From contig NZ_JAWHTD010000034.1 of NCBI RefSeq assembly GCF_032586235.1, positions 1-43,429 on the forward strand: DNA of 43,429 bases, written 5' to 3'. The notes under the pieces were generated by a model, which saw only the letters and a program-made list of their open reading frames with translations, was not told the origin of the DNA and made no database searches. The position numbers were made by a program, and so were the translations under genes. The DNA is from Aestuariicoccus sp032586235 (GTDB taxonomy: Bacteria; Pseudomonadota; Alphaproteobacteria; Rhodobacterales; Rhodobacteraceae). Of the stretch, positions 7,848 through 14,814 are shown in pieces; position 1 is the stretch's first letter, and every line of letters starts with the position of its first letter.

Positions 7848-8414
7848 ATGGCGCGTCGCCAGCTTTGCCTGGCCGTCGACGCAAGCACCGCTGGCGGCGT
7901 CCTTACCAGCCCTGGCGTCGTTTCGTCAGTCCGCGCGGCGCCGCCACGGCTGCCCGGCAGGACATCGACGGCAGCGCTGGTGGCTGTGTGCGTCCCTCGC
8001 ACCACGTGCATCGGCACCGGCAGGGCGGCATTGCCATCAATGGACCCGTCGCCGCTATTTTTCGAACCGATCCGGGCTTCGGTGTCCGATCTTTAGGTGA
8101 AGTCGTGCCCCGGCATCGGCAGCGCGGCGCGCCCTATGGATCGACGCCCTGCCGGTTGGGGCAGAAGCCGCCGGGATGTGAGGCGCGCGAGGAGGTGTCG
8201 GAGGAATCGGGAAAACCGGTTGCCCCTGGTCAGGGCCAAGCGAGGCGCCGTTTGGCCTACAAAGTCGCGCGCGCCCGACCGCGTTCGCGGCCAACTTGGG
8301 TTGCTGCGGGATACGCGGTCGGTCTCTGCGAGCACCCGTCCAGCGGTGCCAGGCTCGCGGATGCCGCCATGCCGCGCCCTTTGCGGGCGCGTGCATGTGC
8401 GACAGGCGCGGGCG
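7848..8414. other. 567-base intergenic stretch without a convincing gene
   Basis: The open frames here (for example 7848-8096, 82 codons) lack a good ribosome binding site and a recognisable protein. The high GC content keeps frames open by chance. It separates a rightward gene from the leftward TadE/TadG pair, so both transcripts must end here, yet no clear stem plus T-run is visible. Confidence 0.5.
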
Positions 8415-9743
8415 CTATTCGACCATGCGGAAATGCTGCGCTAGCAGAACGGGATCCATGCCGATACCACCGCAAAAGCCCATGACCATGTTGGAGGTTC
8501 CAATGACGTCCTGCCCGGAAATCAGCGAGATCCCCTGAATGCCGCTGGCGTTCGCGCTGAACTCGATGGATTTCCTGGCAATGATCTGGCCGCCATAGGA
8601 CTGCATATCGGCAGGGGCCTCGAACCCGCCATAGGTCATCAACGTGGCGCCGCCGCCCGGCGCGCAATTGTCGTTCCGTCCGATCTGCAGACCCGAGGTG
8701 GCGCTCATGGCCTTGGCGGTCGTCGAGGTCGAGATGATCAGCGCATCCTCGAGGATCACGCCGTTCTGGAACTTGATCTTGCAATTGGTGATCAGGACCA
8801 TCTGGCTGTAAAGACCGCCCACCATGTTCATCTGTTGGTTGGTGCCGGGGCACTCCATGCGATGCACCGAGCCGGGGACCACATCGGTTGTGCGGAATTG
8901 CTTGTTGGAGTGATAAACCGGGAGCGGGTTGACGATGTAATCCGGCAGATAGCTCGTGCCGCCGGCCCAGATATCTTCCACCATCATCTCCATCTTGCGC
9001 AGGATGCGCAGACGGTAGGACCCGTCGTCCAGCGCTTCGTCCAGACCCGGGTTCGATTCCATGCCGGAGGTGGGCAGCTGCACATTCGTTTCGATGGGCA
9101 GGGTGACATGGGTGTTGTCCTCGAACACGTTGCCCGAGCTCAGCTTGAGGTTCTGGTTCGAGTGGATGCAAAAACCGCTCTTGAATTCGTTGTTGGATTG
9201 CATGTCCACGGTGCGCTCGGCCACGAAGCCTTCGAGCATGCATTCGGGCACGTAGGTTTCCCAGGTGCTTTGCGCCGCGATCTCGAAGCCCTTGAAGCCG
9301 ACAATGCGCAGCAGCAGGTTCTCGACGATGTTGCCGCGCTCGACGTTTCTCAGGGCGGTGACGCGCACGGCGTCGTTCGAGCCGGGCACGGCCAGGAAGG
9401 TGCGGGTCACCGGATCCCAGACGCCGAATTCGATGTCGTCCGCGGTGATCGCCGCGCCGTAGACCTCGGAGGGCATGCCGACCTGGGCCACGGCGAGAGC
9501 GCCTGCCTTGGCGTCGCCTTCGCTGTTCTCGTCGCGGAGATAGAGCGCGGCATGCGCGACGGCGTCCGTCGCCGCCTGCGCTTTGGATTCGCTGGCGCTT
9601 CGGTTGGTGAAGTCGATCGCGATTCCGGCGAGGATCAGCGACGCCATGAAGAAATACAGCGAAAGAATGGTAAAGGACCCGGTTTCGTCGCGATGCCATG
9701 CCTTGATGCGGGCCGTGATGCCGGAGTTGGACAAGCCGATCAT
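8415..9743 (-). CDS. TadG-like pilus-assembly/pseudopilin-type protein
   Basis: A 442-residue protein with an N-terminal DETGSFTILSLYFFMASLILAGIAIDF segment (about 19-45). This is the TadE/TadG (Flp pilus) signature: an acidic Glu-Thr-Gly before one transmembrane helix. A long extracytoplasmic domain with six or more Cys follows (for example PECMLEG, GFCIHSN, MECPGTN, DNCAPGG, GFCGGIG). In Flp/Tad systems such proteins are minor pilins or envelope assembly factors. It starts two bases downstream of the TadE-like gene, so they form an operon. The secretion ATPase and other tad genes are not in the window. Confidence 0.75.
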   Translation of the reverse strand: MIGLSNSGITARIKAWHRDETGSFTILSLYFFMASLILAGIAIDFTNRSASESKAQAATDAVAHAALYLRDENSEGDAKAGALAVAQVGMPSEVYGAAITADDIEFGVWDPVTRTFLAVPGSNDAVRVTALRNVERGNIVENLLLRIVGFKGFEIAAQSTWETYVPECMLEGFVAERTVDMQSNNEFKSGFCIHSNQNLKLSSGNVFEDNTHVTLPIETNVQLPTSGMESNPGLDEALDDGSYRLRILRKMEMMVEDIWAGGTSYLPDYIVNPLPVYHSNKQFRTTDVVPGSVHRMECPGTNQQMNMVGGLYSQMVLITNCKIKFQNGVILEDALIISTSTTAKAMSATSGLQIGRNDNCAPGGGATLMTYGGFEAPADMQSYGGQIIARKSIEFSANASGIQGISLISGQDVIGTSNMVMGFCGGIGMDPVLLAQHFRMVE

Positions 9744-9745
9744 GA

Positions 9746-10171
9746 TCAGAACTCCGCGTATTGTTGTGAACTGAGCGTGACCGTCTTGGAATTCAGCGCG
9801 GCGAAGATCCCGAAGGGCATCAGATCGCCGGTGGGGATGTCGACGCGGGTGGTGATGATCCCGCCGGCTTCCTGGCTGGTCACGATGGCGTTCGAGGTCA
9901 GGCCGCCGATGGCGGCGCTGATGGCGTTCTGCACCTCGTTGGTGCTTTTCAGATAGCCCGTCGAATACGAGCGGTTGGCGTCCTGAACGATGCGGATGAC
10001 CTCGGCCTGACGGTTGAAGATGATCGAGATGTTCACCAGAAGAGCGATGACCACAAAGAAGATCGGCAGCCAGATCACGGCCTCGACCGTGTGACTTCCG
10101 TCCTGATCCTTCAGGAATGTCTTAACGCGACGGAACAGGGCTGTTCTCGCTCGCGGCTGTCTTGCAGGCAT
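9746..10171 (-). CDS. TadE-like pseudopilin
   Basis: A 141-residue protein. After a basic start, the motif DQDGSHTVEAVIWLPIFFVVIALLVNISIIF (about 22-52) combines the acid-Gly-Ser prepilin-like site and the Glu after it with one transmembrane helix. This is the TadE family signature. The rest is a small extracytoplasmic domain. It is the first gene of a two-gene leftward operon with the TadG-like gene. By family it would take part in tight-adherence (Flp) pilus assembly at the envelope. Confidence 0.8.
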   Translation of the reverse strand: MPARQPRARTALFRRVKTFLKDQDGSHTVEAVIWLPIFFVVIALLVNISIIFNRQAEVIRIVQDANRSYSTGYLKSTNEVQNAISAAIGGLTSNAIVTSQEAGGIITTRVDIPTGDLMPFGIFAALNSKTVTLSSQQYAEF

Positions 10172-10458
10172 TTTCGTGCTCCTTTGCGAACGCTGTTCTA
10201 CCGGAAAACCATCAACACTCGGCGCAGGTCGCGAACATGCTCCGGGGATTTGGCGAACTTAAGGCGAAATTTCGGCATTTTCCGTTTGATCAGTTGTCCC
10301 GGTGCCGCGCGGCGCGATCCGAATGGCGCTGGCTTTCGGCAGAGCCTCCTGATGCCAGCAAAAATGGGCAGAACGAAGGCGGCGCCATGAACAAAATTGG
10401 CAACCGGCGGATAAGGTGCTTTTATTGCAGGCGGACCAATCGGAAGGGCGGGGGCGAC

Positions 10459-11310
10459 ATGGCCGGCGGGCTTTCACGCGACCTGATCGCGGATCGGCTG
10501 GACGAGGCGGCAGAGCTTCTCGAAGCGCAGGGCGCCAACAGGTTCCGCGTGCGCGCCTACCGGATGGCCGCCGATACCGTCCGCAGCTTGACCGAAGACC
10601 CCGCCGAGATTCTGGCGCGGGACGGGTTTGCCGGGCTGACCCGGCTGCCCAATATCGGCGACCGTCTGGCACGCGCCATCGACGAGATGTGCGCCACCGG
10701 CCGCTGGGGTCAGCTGGAACGGATGCGCGGCGAGGCCGAGCCCGAGGAGGTGTTTCAATCCGTCCCGGGCATCGGGCCGCAGACGGCGCGGGCGATCCAC
10801 GAGACCCTGCACGCCGACACGCTCGAGGCGCTGGAGATCGCCGCGCATGACGGCCGGCTCGAGGACGTGCCCGGCATCGGGCCGCGCAAGGCGGCGGCGA
10901 TCCGGGCCTCTTTGGCGTCGATGCTGGCGCGGCGGGGGCGGCAGGGGCCGGACGATCATGCCGAGCCTTCGGTGGCCGAACTCCTGGCGGTCGACAGCGA
11001 CTATCGCCAGCAGGCCAAGGCCGGGACCTTGCGCAAGATCGCGCCGCGCCGCTTCAACCCGGGCGGCGAGGCCTGGCTGCCGATCCTGCATACCGACCGC
11101 GACGACTGGAGCTATACGGCGCTCTTTTCGAACACCGCGCTGGCCCACGATCTGGGCCGCACAGACGATTGGGTGGTGATCTATTTCGCCCGGGACCGCG
11201 GGCGCGAGCATTCCCGCACCGTCGTGACCGAAACCCGCGGGCCGCTGGAGGGCCGGCGCGTGGTGCGCGGGCGCGAGGCGGAGTGCAGGGCGCATTATTT
11301 CGCAGAGTAG
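10459..11310 (+). CDS. Helix-hairpin-helix DNA-binding protein, related to the N-terminal domain of family X polymerases
   Basis: A 283-residue protein. Residues 7-45 (ADRLDEAAELLEAQGANRFRVRAYRMAADTV) match the opening of the 8-kDa domain of DNA polymerase X. Three HhH motifs follow: LPNIGDRLARAI (63-74), VPGIGPQTARAI (102-113) and VPGIGPRKAAAI (137-148). The polymerase palm is absent. Residues 170-283 form a separate domain ending in a Tyr/Trp-rich beta region that I do not recognise. Likely a DNA-binding or repair accessory. The ATG at 10459 is used because homology begins there; an in-frame ATG at 10387 would add 24 basic residues and cannot be excluded. Confidence 0.7.
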   Translation: MAGGLSRDLIADRLDEAAELLEAQGANRFRVRAYRMAADTVRSLTEDPAEILARDGFAGLTRLPNIGDRLARAIDEMCATGRWGQLERMRGEAEPEEVFQSVPGIGPQTARAIHETLHADTLEALEIAAHDGRLEDVPGIGPRKAAAIRASLASMLARRGRQGPDDHAEPSVAELLAVDSDYRQQAKAGTLRKIAPRRFNPGGEAWLPILHTDRDDWSYTALFSNTALAHDLGRTDDWVVIYFARDRGREHSRTVVTETRGPLEGRRVVRGREAECRAHYFAE

Positions 11311-11322
11311 ACGCGCGGGAAA

Positions 11323-11345
11323 GAGCCCGCCCTGGCGGCGGGCTC
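11323..11345. terminator. Hairpin between convergent genes, possible bidirectional terminator
   Basis: GAGCCCGCC (11323-11331) and GGCGGGCTC (11337-11345) form a perfect 9-bp stem with a 5-base loop. On the minus strand it is followed at once by TTT; on the plus strand TTTT comes 7 bases later. It sits 12 bases after one gene's stop and 13 bases beyond the other's. Confidence 0.55.
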
Positions 11346-11358
11346 AGATCCGGTTTTG

Positions 11359-12186
11359 TCAGGCCGCTTTGGCCCACGCGCCAGCGGCTGCGGCTTTCGT
11401 GCAATAAGACGCGAAATCGCGGGCCGGGCGGCCAAGCGCGCGCTGGACCCCGTCGCCAAGCCGGGCGTTGCGCCCGTCGAAGATCTGGCGGCAAACCTCG
11501 GTGAAGACATCCGCCACCTCCGGCCCCTCAAGGCCGGTCAGCGCCTCGTGGAACATGTCGAAGCCGATCGGGGCATAGCCGACCTCGCGCCCCATCGCGG
11601 CGCCAAGCATCGCCGCGGCGGCGTGGAAGGTCAAAAGCTGCGGGCCGGTCACGTCGTAGACCTGCCCGGCATGTCCGTCGCCGGTCAGGGCCGCGGCTAC
11701 GACCTCGGCCACATCGTCGATATCGACGAAGGGCTCGGCCACGTCGCCGGCGGGCAGGGCGATCATGCCGTCCATGGCCGCGTCGAAAAGGAAGCCTTCG
11801 GAAAAGTTCTGCGCGAACCACGCCGCCCGGACCAGCGTATAGTCGATGCCGGAACGGCGGACGATGTCCTCGCAGGCCTCGGCCCGGGGCTCGCCACGCC
11901 CGGCCAGCAGCACCAGACGGCCGACCCCGGCCTGTGCCGCCATTTCGGTCAGCGCCTGGATCCGGTCGGCCGCGCCGGGAAAGGCCATGTCGGGGTAATA
12001 GGTGATGTAGGCGGCCGAAACGCCGCCCAGCGCCGGGGCCCATGTGCCGGGCTCTTCCCAGTCGAACGGGGTGTCCGAACCGCGCGAGGCGCGGCGCACG
12101 GAATGCCCCGCCGCGTCGAGCAGGTTGGCGACGCGGCTGCCGGTCTTGCCGGTGGCGCCGATCACGAGGATGGGGGAGGTCTGCAT
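11359..12186 (-). CDS. NmrA-like NAD(P)-binding oxidoreductase/epimerase
   Basis: A 275-residue atypical short-chain dehydrogenase. The nucleotide-binding GATGKTG (residues 10-16) begins a Rossmann fold. The region lacks the YxxxK catalytic pair of classical enzymes, as in NmrA/quinone-oxidoreductase-2-type proteins. LVRAAWFAQNF (around 139-149) and the FVDIDDVAEVVAAAL stretch (around 170-185) are typical of this group. The function is probably NAD(P)H-dependent reduction or redox sensing of an unknown compound. It is divergent from an AraC gene, the usual pattern for a regulator and its target. Confidence 0.8.
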   Translation of the reverse strand: MQTSPILVIGATGKTGSRVANLLDAAGHSVRRASRGSDTPFDWEEPGTWAPALGGVSAAYITYYPDMAFPGAADRIQALTEMAAQAGVGRLVLLAGRGEPRAEACEDIVRRSGIDYTLVRAAWFAQNFSEGFLFDAAMDGMIALPAGDVAEPFVDIDDVAEVVAAALTGDGHAGQVYDVTGPQLLTFHAAAAMLGAAMGREVGYAPIGFDMFHEALTGLEGPEVADVFTEVCRQIFDGRNARLGDGVQRALGRPARDFASYCTKAAAAGAWAKAA

Positions 12187-12240
12187 TGTCGCATCCTTCG
12201 GTCTGTTTTTACGATGGGCGACAGATAGGCAGGCGGGGCT

Positions 12241-12284
12241 GGACGATCTATGACAGTTGATCCGGATATCTGTGCATATCGTCC
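12241..12284. promoter_or_regulatory. Imperfect inverted repeat between the NmrA-like gene and the AraC gene
   Basis: GGACGATCTATGACAG (12241-12256) is mirrored by CTGTGCATATCGTCC (12270-12284), with 13 bases between. The outer GGACGAT/ATCGTCC and inner CAG/CTG parts match. It lies in the 139-base divergent gap and is a plausible operator. AraC proteins more often use direct repeats, so the binding factor is open. Confidence 0.4.
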
Positions 12285-12325
12285 AAAACGATGGACGCCC
12301 CGTTCAACCGCCTGTATCAGGCCGC

Positions 12326-13312
12326 ATGAGCCATCCGGATCCCGACCAGCACGATCCCCTCGGGTCCAGCCTGCATCTGCTGCGGCTGGAGGGCACGTTC
12401 TATAGCCGCGGTGAGCTGACCGCGCCGTGGAGCATTTCGGTGCCGCGCGACAACGGGCTCTTGAACTTTCTTGTGGTCACCTCGGGGCGCTGCTGGCTGG
12501 TTGTCGACGGCGAGCCGCCGCTCTTGATGGAGCGTTCGAGCCTGGCGCTGATCCCCCACGGCACGCCCCATCGGGTCTGCAGCGACCCGGATCTGCCTGC
12601 GGTGCCCCTGGCGGATATTCCGGTCGACCGGGTTTCGGACCGGCTGGAGGTCATGCGCCACGGCGGCGGGGGCGAGGTGACGCGCACCATGTACGGCTGC
12701 GTGCGGTTCGATCATGTCGCGGCGCAGCACCTCTTGCGCCACCTGCCGCCGGTGATCCGCATCCACAGTTGGGAGGACGGCGCGGACAGCTGGCTGCAAA
12801 GCACGCTTCAGTTCATCGCCGACGAGGCTACTGGGATGCGGCCTGGGGGCGAGACGATCCTGACCCGGCTGGCGGACGTTCTGGTGATCCAGGCGCTGCG
12901 GGCTTGGCTGGCGTCGACCAACGCAGAGACAGGTTGGCTGGCCGCGCTGCGCGATCCGCAGATCGGGCGGGCGCTGTCGATCATCCATGCGGACCCGGGG
13001 GCGCCGGTGTCGCTCGTTGCGCTGGCGCGGGCCGTCGGCATGTCGCGCTCGGCCTTCGCGGCGCGGTTTGCGGCGCTGGTGGGTCAGCCGCCGATGGCCT
13101 ATGCCGCGCAATGGCGCTTGACCACGGCCCGCGCGCGCATCGCGCAGACCTCGGACCCGCTGGCCGTCATCGCGGCAGAGGCGGGCTATCGTTCGGAACC
13201 TGCGTTTTGCCGGGCGTTCAAACGGCATTTCGGCGTGCCCCCGGGCCGCCTGCGCAACCGCCCGGACAGCGCAAGCGTGCTTTTCGGGGTCGCCGGACCA
13301 GCGCTTTTGTAA
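12326..13312 (+). CDS. AraC-family transcriptional regulator with cupin sensor
   Basis: A 328-residue protein. The N-terminal half (about 15-190) resembles the cupin-type AraC ligand domain (TAPWSISVP...LNFLVVTSGRCWLVVDG, ALIPHGTPHRV). The C-terminal part carries two helix-turn-helix motifs: SLVALARAVGMSRSAFAARF, and the DPLAVIAAEAGYRSEPAFCRAFKRHFG signature. The ATG at 12326 is preferred over an upstream TTG at 12257, because the latter would fall inside the inverted repeat and add a non-family extension. It probably controls the divergent NmrA-like gene. It ends 91 bases before the catabolic operon, on the same strand; no terminator is visible between them. Confidence 0.85.
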   Translation: MSHPDPDQHDPLGSSLHLLRLEGTFYSRGELTAPWSISVPRDNGLLNFLVVTSGRCWLVVDGEPPLLMERSSLALIPHGTPHRVCSDPDLPAVPLADIPVDRVSDRLEVMRHGGGGEVTRTMYGCVRFDHVAAQHLLRHLPPVIRIHSWEDGADSWLQSTLQFIADEATGMRPGGETILTRLADVLVIQALRAWLASTNAETGWLAALRDPQIGRALSIIHADPGAPVSLVALARAVGMSRSAFAARFAALVGQPPMAYAAQWRLTTARARIAQTSDPLAVIAAEAGYRSEPAFCRAFKRHFGVPPGRLRNRPDSASVLFGVAGPALL

Positions 13313-13403
13313 GGCTTTCTTTCAAAAATCAATAATTCTTATTCCTTTTCGTTAGCTGGTGCCGGGGTTATGATCCGCCTGCATTCACGAGAAGGGATTC
13401 CGC
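13313..13403 (+). promoter_or_regulatory. AT-rich leader of the catabolic operon
   Basis: In an otherwise GC-rich window this 91-base gap holds an AT-rich core (13321-13348) with AATAATTCTTATT (13331-13343). A similar AT-rich core, ending TTATTCTTA, occurs at 23501-23518 before the transporter operon. GAAGGG at 13391-13396 is the ribosome binding site for the GTG at 13404. Promoter function is inferred from position and composition. Confidence 0.4.
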
Positions 13404-14132
13404 GTGTCCGAAGCGTCCACACCATTGTCGGTGACCGTCCAGAGGGGGGACGGCGACACGCAGCATTCGGAAAATTTCACCGTCCCGGCCTATGAAAACC
13501 AGACGGTTCTGGACGTGGTGTCGTGGATCCAGCAGAACGCCGACGCCACGCTAAGCTATCGCTTCGCCTGCCGCGTGGGCATGTGCGGAAGCTGCGCCAT
13601 GATGGTCAACGGCGTGCCGCGCTGGACCTGCCGAACCCATGTCAACAAGGTGCTGGAGGACGGCAGTCTTAAGATCGCGCCGCTGCGCAACCTGCCGGTG
13701 ATCAAGGATCTGGCCGTCGACATGGACCCGTTCTTCGACAAATGGGTGGCGGCCGAGGCGGTGCATCACCCGACCCGGGGACGAGAGGACGAGATCGCCC
13801 GGATCGACCCCGCCGACGCCGCGCGCCAGACCGCGAATGCGGGCATCGAATGCATCAATTGCTCGGTCTGCTATGCGGCCTGCGACACCGTGGCGGGCAA
13901 TCCGGATTACCTCGGTCCGGCGGCCCTGCAGCGCGCCTGGACGCTGCTCAACGACGCCAAGGACGGCGACCGCGAGGGCATCCTCGCTGCCGTCAGCGGG
14001 TCGGGCGGATGCCACAATTGCCATTCGATGGGCAGCTGCACGATGTATTGCCCCAACGAGCTTGACCCGATGTCGGCGATTGCCGGGCTGAAGCGCGAAA
14101 CCATGCGCGGCTTTTTCAAGGGGCGCGGCTGA
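13404..14132 (+). CDS. Iron-sulfur subunit of a succinate dehydrogenase/fumarate reductase-like complex
   Basis: This subunit passes electrons between the flavoprotein and the membrane quinone site. It has 242 residues from a GTG. The 2Fe-2S site is Cys56, Cys61, Cys64 and Cys76 (C-RVGM-C-GS-C). The 4Fe-4S site is in CINCSVCYAAC (Cys150, 153, 156, 160), and the third cluster in C-HSMGS-C-TMY-CP (Cys206, 212, 216). Cys160 is followed by Asp where the family has Pro, and there is an extra Cys203. Its stop overlaps the next ATG by one base. The gene order B-C-D-A and the divergence suggest a paralogue, not the TCA-cycle enzyme. Confidence 0.88.
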   Translation: MSEASTPLSVTVQRGDGDTQHSENFTVPAYENQTVLDVVSWIQQNADATLSYRFACRVGMCGSCAMMVNGVPRWTCRTHVNKVLEDGSLKIAPLRNLPVIKDLAVDMDPFFDKWVAAEAVHHPTRGREDEIARIDPADAARQTANAGIECINCSVCYAACDTVAGNPDYLGPAALQRAWTLLNDAKDGDREGILAAVSGSGGCHNCHSMGSCTMYCPNELDPMSAIAGLKRETMRGFFKGRG

Positions 14133-14473
14133 TGCTCGATCTTCGTCTCTACATGCTGCAACGGATCACGGCGCTCATGATGGCGCCTTTCGTGCTCGTG
14201 CATCTGGGTGTGATGATCTACGCCATCCAGGGCGGGCTTTCCGCCGCTGAGATCCTGGGGCGCACGCAGGGGTCGGTCGGCTGGTTGCTGTTCTACGGAA
14301 CGTTCGTGCTGGCCGCGGGCGTGCACGGAGCCATCGGGCTGCGGGTGATCCTGCATGAATGGGCGGGTCTGGCTGGGGTCAGGCTGAACGCCCTGAGCTG
14401 GGGCATCGGCGCGCTGCTGATCCTGATGGGTGGCCGCGCGGTCTTTGCCGTCACCTTCGGAGCAGGCACATGA
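14132..14473 (+). CDS. Membrane anchor subunit (SdhC/SdhD-type), first of two
   Basis: A 113-residue protein with three transmembrane helices (about 13-33, 50-72, 86-107). HGAIGLRVILHEW at the end of helix 2 holds the His expected to bind heme b, as in succinate dehydrogenase anchors. With its partner it would form the quinone-reactive membrane domain. It overlaps the iron-sulfur subunit by one base and its own TGA overlaps the following ATG, so the subunits are translationally coupled. Confidence 0.8.
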   Translation: MLDLRLYMLQRITALMMAPFVLVHLGVMIYAIQGGLSAAEILGRTQGSVGWLLFYGTFVLAAGVHGAIGLRVILHEWAGLAGVRLNALSWGIGALLILMGGRAVFAVTFGAGT

Positions 14474-14811
14474 AACGTCCGGCGCGCGCGCATCCGCTCT
14501 GGCTGGCCTTCGTGCTGCACCGGCTGTCGGGGCTGGGTCTGGCGCTGTTCCTGCCGCTGCATTTCTGGGCGCTGGCGCTGGTGCTGACCGGGCCCGACCG
14601 GCTGGACGCCATGCTGCATTTCACCGAGACGCCGCTGGTCAAGCTTGCCGAATTCGGGCTGGTCTTTTTGCTGGCGGTTCATGCCTTCGGCGGGCTGCGG
14701 CTGATCGCGCTTGAATGGCTGCCGTGGTCGGGCCCGCAAAAGACCGCCGCCGCGGCGGCTGTTGCCGCGTCGCTTTTCCTGTCCGGCGCATTCCTTCTGA
14801 GGGCGATCTGA
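14470..14811 (+). CDS. Membrane anchor subunit (SdhC-type), second of two
   Basis: A 113-residue protein with three transmembrane helices. FVLHRLSGLGLALFLPLH (about 15-32) contains the His-Arg-x-Ser-Gly motif seen near the quinone site of SdhC. HAFGGLRLIALEW (about 74-86) repeats the His-x3-Gly-Leu-Arg pattern of the first anchor. The pair is short, about 113 residues each, like other two-anchor systems. The start overlaps the previous stop (ATGA) and the flavoprotein gene begins 3 bases after its end. Confidence 0.8.
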   Translation: MKRPARAHPLWLAFVLHRLSGLGLALFLPLHFWALALVLTGPDRLDAMLHFTETPLVKLAEFGLVFLLAVHAFGGLRLIALEWLPWSGPQKTAAAAAVAASLFLSGAFLLRAI

Positions 14812-14814
14812 CCC

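Noticed and set aside
7848..8096. 82-codon frame after the FG-GAP-type gene
   Set aside because: No ribosome binding site, no domain, and composition like random GC-rich sequence.
8257..9699. A 480-codon frame overlapping the TadG-like gene on the same strand
   Set aside because: Arg/His/Gly-rich and without structure, while the overlapping frame at 8415-9743 has a clear TadG signature.
10387..10458. Earlier ATG for the helix-hairpin-helix gene
   Set aside because: It would add 24 basic residues before the family N-terminus; the ribosome-binding evidence is weak for both starts, so homology decided.
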